Below, piece after piece: positions 1 through 9,884 of a stretch of DNA of 64,000 bases. The stretch's first letter is position 1; each line of letters starts with the position of its first letter. The notes below the pieces were generated by a model that made no database searches, had not been told where the DNA came from, and saw only the letters and a list, made by a program, of their open reading frames with translations. The stretch is taken from contig NC_052141.2 in assembly GCF_016086655.4 (NCBI RefSeq), positions 5,394,001 to 5,458,000 on the forward strand, written 5' to 3'. This DNA is from Lepeophtheirus salmonis (taxonomy: Eukaryota > Arthropoda > Copepoda > Siphonostomatoida > Caligidae). Position numbers and translations under genes: made by a program.

Positions 1-689
1 AAAATTGTATATTGGAAATGTTATTTTTAATTTTTCTATTAGTGAAAAAAGTAATTATTTAAATTTGTGGAACAAATATGATCCAAAAACCAAGCTACAC
101 TCCAACCCCCTCTACTCGCTTTTGTGTTGACGGACCACGTATGTTAAACTATCTTATATTACATACTTATATAGTTAGACTCCTACAATGGTTCTTTCCC
201 CAGAGCCTCCTCTCCCATTAGCATAAAATACCTATTAACTCGCCTTGAATCAGAGTCTCTAATCTTTATAGTTTTCTCAACACCTCGTAATATTTTTCTT
301 CGCTATTTATTTTAAAATCTTTTTTTCTTTCTATGTAGAAAATGATTGAATTAAATAATAAAAAATTGCTCTGTTTAAGGAAAGGCTGTACTGTATAAAA
401 TTAAGATGTTAGGAGTTGATTATGCAATTTTATGGTTATTTTTCTTAGGTTTTTTTTTAATTCTACACCTTCCTTCCTTTTCACTCACCCAGTAGAAAAG
501 ATAAAAAAATAGGGGCTGTTAAATATACCATTCTTATTATTTCATAAAACTATTTTTGCATTAGGTTTTTTTCATTTCTCAGACTGTTTTTCTTTTTCTT
601 GCCTCCTCAAATAATCATTGTAATCAGTACGGGGTGTCTAATTGGATTCGTATTATACTGGGTTGATCTTATCTAGCGCTATACATTCC
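1..689. other. AT-rich intergenic DNA, nothing recognised
   Basis: Low-complexity AT-rich sequence with short T and A runs. I found no transposase motif, repeat-family match or open frame worth reporting. Confidence 0.5.
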
Positions 690-1012
690 ATTATTTTCAA
701 TTTTTCAATAGTAAAATTTAAATGAGATGACATTTATTGTATACAAAATTATTTAAAATACTACTCTGCACAACTTTTATTGAATATGTGAGCCCTCAGC
801 TCTAATAATTGTCTCAATACGAGCCCTTAATCCCATGCAAACTTGGACTATGTACGTCAGACTCGAGTTTGGTCTACTCCTTTAGAGACTGGATACTCTT
901 ACCAGGAGTAGCACACATCTTCTCAGACAGACACGCCTGGAATGAGTAGTTTAAGGGGTTCGCGTCTGAAGAGAAGGGTGGCTGAATGTTGAGGACCAAG
1001 AAGTCTATAGGG
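690..1012 (-). pseudogene. mar-E mariner transposase, C-terminal end and 3' tail (relic)
   Basis: Read on the minus strand, this stretch gives the end of a mariner transposase across two frames: an N-P-L-N-Y block (position of the third catalytic aspartate, changed here to N), then a conserved tail ending R-A-E-G-S-H-I-Q followed by a stop. The 150 bases after the stop recur at 9085-9235 on the plus strand, so this is a repeat family and not a unique gene. The N-terminal two thirds are absent and the frame is broken at least once. No TIR could be identified. Mariner transposases cut and rejoin DNA at TA dinucleotides; this copy cannot. Assignment rests on motif order, not on a search. Confidence 0.6.
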
Positions 1013-1059
1013 GTTTTTCTTTTAGGAAAGCTCATAGTGCTGCGATGACACGGAATCCA

Positions 1060-1375
1060 TACTTATTTTTTGTGAAAAGCTATGAATTTTTGAAACTTTT
1101 CATCAAAAAATTTAATATTTAAAATTTTTTTACCAAATATTTAATTTTTTGTCAACAAATGTGGATTTTTGAAATTTTGTGAGAATAGGTATGAATTGTT
1201 CAAGTTTTTTGTGAACGGATGTGGATTTTTGAAGTTTTTTTTCATTTTGGTAAATAACTATGGATTTTGTAAAAAATTTCTACAACATATAACTTTTTTA
1301 TGATTTTTGAAAAAATTATCTATTTAACTTTGTTTTTAAAATAATTTTTCCATTCTCTGTTCTCCCCCAACTTTT
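1060..1375 (-). repeat. rep-G AT-rich tandem array
   Basis: Imperfect units of about 45-60 bases built on TATGGATTTTTGAAATTTTT and AAAAAATTTAATATTT alternate here. The same units make up the tails of the other rep-G copies. A short CCCCC run at about 1363 sits where the GC-rich head lies in better copies. Confidence 0.55.
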
Positions 1376-1394
1376 CTCTGACTCAAGGCAGTAT

Positions 1395-1620
1395 TTTCTT
1401 ATCTAGAAGTTAAATGTAAGCATCGGTATTGAACCCCTCATTCCTCTCCACAAATATAGAAGAGCACACTTCACTCTTGACGACCACAACGCCCAAGACT
1501 ATGACTTGCTGGATTTTTTGCTCTAAAGACATGTTTTACTGAAGCTGATTTGGGCTCCTTTAGAACAGTCTATGGGGGACATGCCGCTTAAGAAAAGTTT
1601 CAAAATTTCGCTTCGTTGTT
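1395..1620 (-). pseudogene. Mariner transposase central fragment
   Basis: The minus strand reads Q-V-I-V-L-G-V-V followed after about 18 residues by G-F-N-T-D-A-Y-I. This matches the order of the mariner core between the first and second catalytic aspartates (S-V-M-V-L-G-V-V, then a PPxFF region, then R-V-N-A-D-A-Y-I). Flanking N- and C-terminal parts are missing and stops occur on both sides. It is a short relic whose lineage cannot be fixed. Confidence 0.45.
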
Positions 1621-2285
1621 CCTCCTTCTTTTTTTTTTTTGCTATTAATATAGTCAAAACTTTACATAAGAAATCTTGATTCACAAAACCTATCTTTCAC
1701 GGAGTTTGAAGACAATTGACGAATAAATTTCATATTTATTAAAATTTAAATTAAGTCTACCATTAGATATGATTAACCCTGTATATCTTCTGTAGAAGTT
1801 GTGTTTAAGTCTGAACAAGTAGGAACTTGTATAGGTAAATTATACAAATTTCAATTTCTTCGTCATAAAATGCATTATTTAATTACCACATTGACCATTC
1901 TAATTAACAACTATTCATTGCATATTATCCTTTTCTTTTGATCTATTAAAATTAAAAGGTTGTTTTGTATTTATGAGATATATTACTGTGAGTATTTGAG
2001 GTATATAATGTGCCACATGATTTTAATTAAAATAGTCAAAAATTATGTTGTTTATATGTCAATTATCCATGAAATGTTCAATCGTTGAAGGATCATCATC
2101 CAAAAGAAGTACTGTAAATCTTTCATTTGCAACTTGTACTGAAACGTACCGGCCCTCACAAATATATTGGGATGATTTTTTTATTATTATTCACTTCATT
2201 CTCAGTTAGTAACAACCTTCAAAAGACACTATCAATACAATTGATCAAAAATAATTTTGTGTTTGAATGTTAGGCTGCTTTCTTG
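1621..2285. other. AT-rich DNA, nothing recognised
   Basis: AT-rich sequence without a coding or repeat signal that I can support. Confidence 0.4.
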
Positions 2286-2660
2286 ATGACAAAAGTACCG
2301 TTCTAGCTTAGCAATGGCTTGATAAGTGTTACAGAGACTCCCTTCTATCAGAAAAAAACAATTCAATGTTGATTTGCTGACCTCAAACGTGGACGTAGAG
2401 ACACCAATGATGCAGAAATCAGTGAATATCCAAATGAGGTGATAACAATCGAAAAAATCACAAAATCCTTATAAAGGATCGATAAGTGAGGTTTTTTAAG
2501 GGAATTAACATTGTATAGATATCAAAAGAACGTATTGCTTCTATATTATATGAGCATTTGTCCAGGAGAGATCTCTGTCCAAAGTGTGTGCCGTATTTCT
2601 TCACTATTGACCAAAAACAAAACTCGCACGAGGGTTTTGAGAAGTATTTGGCCATGTAAA
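2286..2660 (+). pseudogene. Classical mariner transposase, N-terminal DNA-binding half (relic)
   Basis: The plus strand reads, with frameshifts, the bipartite HTH region of classical mariner transposases: W-L-D-K-C-Y, then A-D-L-K-R-G-R-R-D-T-N-D-A-E, then V-I-T-I-E-K-I-T-K, and after a break I-S-K-E-R-I-A-S-I-L-Y-E-H-L-S-R-R-D-L and F-F-T-I-D-Q-K-Q-N. In intact members these motifs precede the first catalytic aspartate and bind the TIR. The copy stops at 2660, where a rep-G array begins, so the catalytic half is lost. At least two frame breaks and one stop are visible. Motif agreement is strong, and this fragment is clearly a different lineage from mar-A, mar-F and mar-Q. Confidence 0.75.
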
Positions 2661-2664
2661 AATC

Positions 2665-3333
2665 TAACATACATATATGCTCTATTCTTCAAAAACCAAA
2701 TATCAGCGTCAATTTTGAGAAAAAAGATTTTAAATTTTTAAGCAAAATTTCAAAAATCCATAGCTTTTTAGAAAAAGATTTTGAATTTGAAATATTTTAT
2801 AAAAAATGACAAAAATCTTCAGCCTTTTACAAAAAACTAAATTTTTCGCAAAAAATTTTTAGAAACTATATTAATTTTTATTGGAAAAATATTTCAAAAA
2901 GCACATGTCAAATATTAAATTTTTTGGAATAAAAATTCTAAAATTGACAGTTATTGACCAAAAAATTAAGTTTGTTTTATAAAAATGTCAAAAATTGAAG
3001 GCTTTTCTCGCAAAATTAAGTTTTTAAGCAAAAATTTCAAAAATTCATAGCTTTTTAGAAATAAATAAATTTTGAGGAAACAGATTTCAAATTTTTCTAG
3101 AAAAAATTACAAAAATCTACAGCTGTTCACAAAAAATTAAAGTTTTTAGAAAAAAAATTAAAAAACTAAATTTCAAATATTAATTTTTTGGGAAAAAATT
3201 TCAAAAATCCATTAGTATTGACAAAAAAAAATTTTTTTGGGTATATTAATTTTTTTGTAAAAACAAAAATTCCTTTATTGGGGGGGGGGACTCTACCCCC
3301 TCCAGCTCATCCCCTGCGTACGCCCCTCATAGC
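2665..3333 (-). repeat. rep-G composite repeat: AT array plus GC-rich head
   Basis: About 600 bases of imperfect units carrying AAAAATCCATAGCTTTTT and AAAAAATTAAATTTTT end in a G run and a GC-rich block at 3282-3333. Reverse-complemented, that block reads GAGGGGCGTACGCAGGGGAT and then GAGCTGGAGGGGGTAGAG. The same head recurs at 10.6, 29.8, 34.9 and 54.0 kb, always next to the AT array. Confidence 0.65.
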
Positions 3334-3334
3334 G

Positions 3335-3530
3335 GGATATATTTTTGATAGAGAGCAATGTTTAAGTCATTTATTTGTTGATCCCATTTGACAGGATTCA
3401 ATAGTTGCCTTAATAATAATGAATAAAGGATTTTCATTGTTATAAAACTTGGATGTGTATGCTGCCTCTCCCAAAATGCCCGACAACAACAACAATGACG
3501 TCACAGGAAGACGTTCTATTGAATATAGTA
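3335..3530 (+). repeat. rep-M dispersed repeat
   Basis: It begins near ATATTTTTGATAGAGAGCAA and continues through TTTATTTGTTGATCCCATTT to CCCAAAATGCCCGACAACAA and an exact TGACGTCA at 3496-3503. The same order of blocks occurs at 35.3, 49.75 and 51.0 kb, and in reverse at 15.9 and 48.7 kb. Confidence 0.65.
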
Positions 3531-4340
3531 ATGGTATGAGTATTGCTCAATAGTTTTCCTCTACCTTTTTACATAGATATAATGAAAACACAACATCATA
3601 CCAGTGGCGGTTCGTCTTTGTGCTTCATTAAGCATGAATTCCTTTTTATTTTCTGTCATTCTTTACTTCTGTCGTATGCCTGTCTCATTTCCTCCAATTG
3701 GTTTTCATTTATACAAATCAAAACATTATTTTTTGGTGTCAAACTTGACCAATGATTAAATTTCGACTACAATTCAACCCCAGTTAATAAGTCAGCAAAA
3801 GAAGAAAATTTTACAAATGAATCTTTTTTTTACGGCAATAATTCCCAAACACAAAATACCCCATTTATTTTGATGTCAACTGTCGATTCCTTTGTCTCAT
3901 TTAATACGTCATACCTATTACATAATGTACTCTTTTCACTAGATAAACGAAGTTATAAGTAACACAACTTATAACTTCGTTTATCTAGTACAGTCGTACA
4001 GAGGGGATGTGTGTAAAGAAAAAACAAAGTTTACCGATTAAAAAAGGAAAAACAGTTTGAAAAAGACATTTTTCTTTCTTGTTTATTATTTTATAGGTAT
4101 TCGTGCTGGTAACTTTTCCTTATGAAGTAATCATTATTTTCTATCTTTGGTGTAAATTGCTTTAAAAAGGCAAAATAAAATAAATTCAGAGGATTTCCGG
4201 TTATCCCGATTTTTTGGAAGAAGAAAAATCCGCGTTGTTCAATGTACAGTGACTTTTTTGGTACTAAAACCCCTTAAATTGGGGAAAATTAATTTTCAAA
4301 GTCCACTTTTGACTAATTTTCCTTTTTTTTTTTTCCTTTC
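3531..4340. other. AT-rich DNA; only a hairpin recognised
   Basis: Apart from the perfect inverted repeat at 3938-3989, I see only AT-rich sequence with no coding signal. Confidence 0.4.
3938..3989. repeat. Perfect 23-bp inverted repeat with 6-base loop
   Basis: Arm 3938-3960 is the exact reverse complement of arm 3967-3989, separated by AACACA. A weaker outer stem pairs TGTAC (3926-3930) with GTACA (3996-4000). There is no T run or coding neighbour to suggest a terminator. A recent foldback or replication-slippage palindrome is the simplest reading. Confidence 0.85.
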
Positions 4341-4344
4341 TAAC

Positions 4345-4392
4345 ATCAAGTTTAATAGAAATACAAGGTTAGACCATCATTTAATCAAGATT
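4345..4392. repeat. Solo rep-H terminus
   Basis: The stretch from CATCAAGTTTAATAGAAATA through CAAGGTTAGACCATCA matches the TIRs of the foldback elements at 15068-15438 and 62782-62979. Only one end is present. Confidence 0.55.
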
Positions 4393-4469
4393 AATCCGAG
4401 CTATCTCTGTTTGAATTTCGTATAACGCCGCTGTGTTTGAAAAAACATATGATGTCATGTTATAAGCAA

Positions 4470-4660
4470 TTTATATGAAAAATCGGTGGAGACCGATTTT
4501 TTCGGACCGAACTTTTCCTTTGGACGTATCTAAACCGAATTTTTATATGAGACCGGTCTTGACGGAGCTTTTTTATTACCCAAAACTATTTCGGTCCCAC
4601 TAAAAATATAATGATCTCAGACAGGTCGACGATTTCTAGACCGAAACCCAACACTAGTGT
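4470..4660. repeat. rep-I fragment with right terminus
   Basis: Contains GGTGGAGACCGATTTTTTCG and GAGACCGGTCTTGACGGAGC and ends GACCGAAACCCAACACTA. The CAACACTA end is the diagnostic terminus of rep-I. Confidence 0.6.
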
Positions 4661-4689
4661 TTATATTCTTTTCTTCACTCAAAGTAATA

Positions 4690-6240
4690 TTTGGCCTCAA
4701 TAACAGGATTTGTGTTTGCAGGTGGATCCGTTGGTTTGACGCTCAACTGTACTCCACTCAAAAAAGTCCGCAGTTTTGAGCTCCGATGATTTTTGTGGCT
4801 TAACATTAGTTCCGACAAAGTAACTAAACAATTTCGACAATCAGGTCAACGTTTTCTTTACCTTGTGCTTTGAAGCGAGTAATAATTATTTTCAGACCCT
4901 TCCAGCTTCTTTCTCACTCTCAAGAGAACAGACTTGATAGGTTTAAGAACATTACGATCTCAGCATTGTCTCGTCCTGTGCGGATCATAACACCCTACTT
5001 TTTCCAAGATTGTGGAACAAATACTTCTTTGATCGATGCCGTTTTTTTTTTTGTTTACTGACTCCAAACTCTTTTGCTATTAAAACTCAATTTAAACATA
5101 AATGAAAGCTGAATAAAAAAAAACCAACAGCTATCATTTATTATAATCACCTTTGGCATCAATAACAGCCTCTGCTAGATCTTGGAAAAGGATGCAGGTC
5201 TTAATAACATTCTTTTTTAGTAGATTCTTTAATTCCTCCCAGATCCACAACATCACCTCAAATTTTGTGTTTTTAAGTTATTTTTCTCCATTGCACACCA
5301 CACAAATAAGTCCAGTCGGTTGGGCTACCATGAGCCTGGAGGCCAAAAACTGGCCCCAACAAAGTAAAAAAGAAATTCGGATAACCAGCTCAACGTTATA
5401 TGTTGCAGTTTGCCCGACTCTTATAGTCTATTCCTAACTCTCCAGATATACGACCTGTTCCGTTGTAAGACCTTTGCGATCTCAACCCTGTCTCGTTCGG
5501 CATGGATCGCAAAAATCTGTCTTTTCCCACGATTATGGAACAAGTACTTCGTTGATGGATATTTTTTTTTGCAACTGACGTTAACCACTTCTAACTCGCC
5601 GCCAAAAAACTTTCTATCTGTGCAAGCATATTTGTTGCAGACGGTCAAAGTTCGTAGTAAAAACAACAGTCGCATACTGTAGTTACATTAAAAACTATAG
5701 CCGTCACAGAGCATTCTATGATTATCAGAGAAACAAATAACAGTACATAGCAGCTAGGCAAAAGAAGATGTTGAGTAAGTGGTTTGTAGCATGAATTAAC
5801 TTCTTATATTTAAGTTGTATATAAGTTATATTTAACGTCAATAAAATCACGGATATTCTGCGCTACTGTAGGATATGTTTGTGTGTTGCTAAAATCACTT
5901 TACACAAATAAGTCCAGAGGGTTCAGCTACGGGGATCTTGGATGTCAAACACTGGCTTCAATAAATTAAGAAACAAACAATTTTGACAAGTAGCTCAATT
6001 CTTTGCAGTGTGGCATGGAGTAGAGTCCTTATCCCCTCAGAGCTCTCCAGTTCCTTCTGTGCTCTCCAGAATGAGGACATGCCCAGATTTAAGACAATTG
6101 AAACCACAATAATGCATCGCAAGATTCTACCTTTTCCCAAGATTGTGGAATGAATACTTTGTTGATGGATTCCATTTATTTTTTGTAGCCTACGCGAAAC
6201 ATTTCTGACTAGCACCTAAAACAAGAAACAAAGGTCCACC
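4690..6240 (-). mobile_element. Three head-to-tail copies of a deleted mariner derivative
   Basis: Three landmarks recur in the same order at about 4.69-5.07, 5.15-5.60 and 5.9-6.22 kb: a C-terminal transposase remnant, an HTH-coding segment (reverse of the CTCTCCAGATATACGACC type), and a block like CCAAGATTGTGGAACAAATA followed by a T run. All read on the minus strand. The unit is N-terminal HTH joined directly to the C-terminal end, so the catalytic middle is deleted, as in a non-autonomous mariner. The copies differ by many substitutions and indels, so this is an old tandem amplification or repeated insertion, not a fresh duplication. Confidence 0.5.
5150..5600 (-). pseudogene. Deleted mariner transposase (best of three tandem copies)
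   Basis: On the minus strand the N-terminal piece reads A-E-R-D-R-V-E-I-A-K-V-L-Q-R-N-R-S-Y-I-W-R-V, a plausible HTH with the mariner spacing. It runs within about 60 bases into a C-terminal piece: W-G-Q-F-L-A-S-R, the remains of the P-x-L-x-P-L-D-Y block as T-G-L-I-C-V-V, then E-E-L-K-N-L-L-K, V-I-K-T-C-I-L-F and A-E-A-V-I-D-A-K-G-D-Y-N-K before a stop. The first two catalytic aspartates fall in the deletion and the frame is broken, so it is inactive. The tail agrees with the usual mariner C terminus. I could not delimit TIRs. Confidence 0.5.
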
Positions 6241-6904
6241 TTTCGTTGTATCCACGCTCACTAAAACTCATAGGGCTTCATAACTCAAAACAACATAGTA
6301 ACTGTACAAAGGAAAAATGTTTATTTGTCATGAAGATTAATTTATTTTCTTTATCACACTTTATCCATCTTCTTCATTATTTGAAACATATGTATGTAGA
6401 TATACTGGGACTATGGATAACCCAAAGTAGCTTCGTTTCTTCATTCTAAATATGTGGACAAATTTGGTAAGTAACCCAATAACCAAAAATAACAATCCCT
6501 TGTTAACCAAATTATTATTATTTTTATCAATCCTTCTTGTTAGACCTTCTTTTTCTCTCTCTTCCTTTCTAGTATTAACAAAATCTCTTAATAAGATTAA
6601 GTCTATTAATAAACGAAGTAGTGCGGGTTGCAGGCATTATTTTCTGCTTAATGATGTATTTTCCTTCTGTTGTTATTATTATTTTTTATGTGGATAAATT
6701 GTTTTCCTATATAATATTATACCAATATAAATTGCTTAGGTAGAGTTACTTATTTATGGTTAATAGATGTTTCTCTCAAAAAATCTTCTTTTGGTATTAT
6801 GAGGATTTAATGATGGAACAAGCTCCCTGCCTCAATTCACTATCAGGTATGTATGTATGTACATACTTGATTCATTTATTTTGTAAGTATATGTATTTCA
6901 TTAT
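6241..6904. other. AT-rich DNA, nothing recognised
   Basis: Contains only a short GTAT run near 6848. The open frames here are short and have low-complexity composition. Confidence 0.4.
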
Positions 6905-7040
6905 CTGTAATTTGAGTGATGCTAATCTGGAACATCTTGGGCTAGCTTGTTATAACATGGAAGGAACCGAAAATGAGCATGGTAACTCTGACAATTTGCC
7001 GAATGTTTGAGAGAAGAGTGAAACAAGATATGTCAAAAGT
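6905..7040 (+). repeat. rep-B copy, 5' part
   Basis: Contains GAGCATGGTAACTCTGACAA and then ATGTTTGAGAGAAGAGTG, matching the start of rep-B copies at 8.9, 21.6 (reverse), 27.2 and 57.3 kb. The downstream conserved reading frame of rep-B is absent here. Confidence 0.5.
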
Positions 7041-7354
7041 GGTTCGCGGACTTTAGGGAGACAATGGACTCTATGGGGACAGTTTTGTATTGATATATTT
7101 GCTGTCTTGTATCTAAACCTGTATCCTGACGTAAAAAAATTGGGATGTTATAAGGGCCCAAAAAAAAAAAGGATGGCTTCATATATTTTTAAGATATTTT
7201 TTTTAGGATTTGTTCATTTTGGGAGTAAATAGGAGCTGTGAGGGGCCCTCAATGGTATTTTATATACTAATGATTGCTGTATGTTTCAGGCACATGAAAG
7301 GTATGAATAAGGTATATCGCAACATCATTTGGAGGATCCCCATATTTTATATTA
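7041..7354. other. Nothing recognised
   Basis: AT-rich sequence with a run of ten or so A after GGGCCC at 7155. No gene or repeat-family match. Confidence 0.35.
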
Positions 7355-7357
7355 TAG

Positions 7358-7455
7358 GGTTGTCGTTTTGTCGGTCAACGTTTTGTCTAGTCGACCTTTT
7401 GTCTAATCCACGTTTTGTCCATTCCACGTTCTGTTGGTTTACGTTTGGTCCACTC
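7358..7455 (+). repeat. Short minisatellite, about 16-bp unit
   Basis: About six imperfect copies of TTTTGTCTAATCCACG follow one another (variants GTCGGTCAACG, TCTAGTCGACC, TCCATTCCACG, TTGGTTTACG). Conserved TTTTGTC alternates with a variable C-C-A-C-G-like half. An open frame crosses it but is explained by the repeat. Confidence 0.65.
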
Positions 7456-7517
7456 TCCAAAAGTATACAGCTTATTTTGTCGTCAATTGTCGAAGTTTCA
7501 AAGCATGCATGTGGCTA

Positions 7518-8327
7518 ATATAGTGTTGGATCGGTCTTAAAAAACTAAAAGGACCTTATTTCCGATCAATCCCGAACTAATTAATATTGTCAGTCATTGT
7601 ACCGGTCCTTAGAGATTTTTTATGGTAACTACAAGAGTTGAAATGACGTATTTTGAAGTCACTTCCCACTTATTTTTTCAAACAAACAACGCAATTTTAT
7701 TTTAAATGCATATTTTTATAAAATTATCATCGAATGTTAATAAAAATCAATCCTAAATGAATGTTTAATATTGAAAAAAAAATCATTTCATCAGATAATT
7801 TATTACATTTCCGTGCTTAATTTTTTATGCTCCATTCAATCTAGAGGTAGTTTTAGTACAGAGTACCACCGCCGGCGGAGCCTTGGGGACATACAACATA
7901 TCCCTCCATTAAAGGTTATATAATAACGACAATATTTTTGTAAATAGTAACACATAAACTTTATTTGTGTCCAGACATAGTCAATTTCAAGCAGACGACC
8001 GAAGATTAATCGAATTCAAATCGTGCACTATTTGATTTAGTTTTGATGCATGGATCAGATCGATTTTCTTCTCTATACTACGGATTTATGAGTTTTTTAT
8101 ATATCATTTAACTTCATATAGTAAAAATATGATTAATACAAGTCCTTTAACTTCAAATAACGTGATTGTTGGTCTACATTTCCAATTTGGAAACACAACT
8201 GACGTCATCATCAATCCATAAAATCATCGAATTTTAAATGAGACCAATCCAGACCAAACTACATTAATTCGTCTTCTAAACATTTTAATGGTCTAAGACT
8301 TTTAAACCGAAACTCAACACTAATAGG
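7518..8327. mobile_element. rep-I element, both termini present (about 810 bp)
   Basis: The left end reads TAGTGTTGGATCGGTCTTAA and the right end, reverse-complemented, TAGTGTTGAGTTTCGGTTTA. The inside is AT-rich with no transposase motif, and carries an exact TGACGTCA at 8200-8207. Single ends of the same type occur at about nine other places in the window. It is a non-autonomous DNA element with imperfect TIRs of about 25 bp; its superfamily is unknown and a target-site duplication was not clear. Confidence 0.6.
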
Positions 8328-8330
8328 TAC

Positions 8331-8879
8331 CCTAATGATTTTTGAACGTACAAACGATCCATCTTTACTGATGGACACAATATCTTAAGCCTGATAGAGC
8401 AAGGGACATTATATTATAAAGAGATCAAAAACGAATTTAACAAGATTTTTTTCCATTTAGAATTAATTCCAAATAAGGAAATTTTTTTTGGGGAAACAAA
8501 AAATTATTATTAATAAAGGCTGTTGATAAATGTTTTGGAGTTTTCAATACGTAGTACATACTTTGGGAAATTGTTTTTTTCTTCTTGTTTTTTTGTTTTT
8601 GTACGGTTATTTTCCTAATGAGACGATATTTTTTCTTATTTTTTCCTTACTGAAGAAAAAGAGAAAATTAATCTTACTTATTATATAAGTATATACATAG
8701 TACTTAAAATTACTACTGAGAAGAAGTAAACAAAGCGAAAATACAATGATGTAGAAATATTCAACGTCTTACGCACAAACACACCGACAGTCATTTAGGA
8801 AATTCAAAGATTGAAAATCTCACACTACATAAATATATATTATGGGAAGGTAATTCGAAAGGTTTTTTGGTATATTAAA
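8331..8879. other. AT-rich DNA, nothing recognised
   Basis: T-rich and A-rich runs without coding signal. Confidence 0.4.
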
Positions 8880-9084
8880 AAAAATGATAGAGGAAATGAA
8901 CATGGCAACCATGACAATTTAAAGAATACTTGAGAGTTGAGCAGCTTGCCTGTCATGACATTTTATTAGATCAGCTGCGAAGCAGCTATGAGAAAATTGA
9001 AATAAACTCACTCCTTCCATATTTAGCATGGAATTACTACGTTTTCGATCATCAATTCACCTCTGAGCCCAACAGGGACTTCCT
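8880..9084 (+). repeat. rep-B copy with its conserved frame
   Basis: Starts AATGAACATGGCAACCATGA and keeps the downstream frame with A-W-N-Y-Y and D-H-Q-F-T-S-E-P-N-R-D-F, equivalent to W-N-Y-F-D-V-D-P-Q-F-Y-S-E in the copy at 21.4 kb. It joins directly to a mar-E tail at about 9085. Confidence 0.55.
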
Positions 9085-9235
9085 TAGAGGGCTCACATAT
9101 TTAATAAAAGTTGTGCAGAGCACTCTTTTCAAATGATTTTGATAAATAAATGTCCTCCCAAAACCTCTTGTTTAAATTTTATTTCTGAAAAATTGAAAAT
9201 AACAAAATACGTTCCAGTTGACAGGATGAACTTAA
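9085..9235 (+). mobile_element. mar-E 3' tail fused to rep-B
   Basis: GAGGGCTCACATATTTAATA through AAAAGTTGTGCAGAGCAC and on to GAAAAATTGAAAATAAC matches the reverse complement of 690-800. Only the last few transposase codons and the 3' untranslated tail are present. Confidence 0.6.
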
Positions 9236-9454
9236 TGTATATGGACTTCAAAGACGATTCCTAGGTCAGACTGAGTAAATGTATTACATCCACTGGCAAG
9301 AAAAAGTTTGTAACAAAATGGAATTTCACTTATATTTATAACTCCCTACGAATCTCCGCTAAAACAAAGTATTTGGGCTATTAAAATGAAGAAAAGCTCA
9401 GGTTCAATATGGGTATAAACATTTATTTGTTGAAAGCCAAAGGATTTTTTTTTA

Positions 9455-9862
9455 AATTTTAACTTCATCAAAAGAGCCTCACTTTGGATATATAGCAGCT
9501 GTGCATACTTTTACAATTCTTGCTGTTAGTTTTTCAAGATAGGCAGGTATGATATCATTCCAATCAGTCTCCAAAATGTTTTAAGCACTTGGTTACCGAA
9601 TTTTTCTGTCTGGGTATTCTCGCAATAGCTTAATTGGGGTCAAATCAGTAGATTATCTGGCCATTGCATTCTTCTGAAGTTTTTGCAGAGTTTGATCTAT
9701 GTTTTGGTTCGTTGTCTTGTTGAAAAACAAACCTCCTTCCAGTGAATCTCTGTCCAGAAGGAATGGCTTGCATCGTCAGGATAGAATGATAACCAATTCT
9801 GAAGAAATTAACTGACAATCTCGCATACTTCCCAGATATAAATATTAAATATAATCCGCCCA
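9455..9862 (-). pseudogene. Tc1-type transposase, C-terminal part (relic)
   Basis: The minus strand gives A-I-P-S-G-Q-R-F-T-G-R-R-F-V-F-Q-Q-D-N-E-P-K-H, the standard Tc1 block with the second catalytic aspartate. It continues through F-D-P-N (from SPDLNPIE, catalytic E not clearly kept) and W-N-D-I-I-P-A-Y-L-E-K-L to I-V-K-V-C-T-A-A-I-Y and G-S-F-D-E-V-K. Q-D-N-x-P-K-H and the F-F-D-E-like tail separate Tc1 (DD34E) from the mariner (DDD) relics around it. Several stops break the frame and the N-terminal half is missing. Confidence is high for the superfamily, lower for exact ends. Confidence 0.8.
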
Positions 9863-9884
9863 CTCCAACATAAATTAATTAAGG

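Noticed and set aside
2665..3333. Regularly spaced AT repeats that might be taken for a CRISPR array
   Set aside because: Units vary in length and sequence, there are no unique spacers, and the host is eukaryotic; it is the tail of rep-G.
3938..3989. A recombinase site of the loxP kind or an engineered sequence
   Set aside because: Arm orientation and spacer length are wrong for loxP, and there is no vector-like flank.
7210..7518. 102-codon open frame
   Set aside because: It crosses the minisatellite at 7358-7455 and the rep-I boundary and has no recognisable residue pattern.
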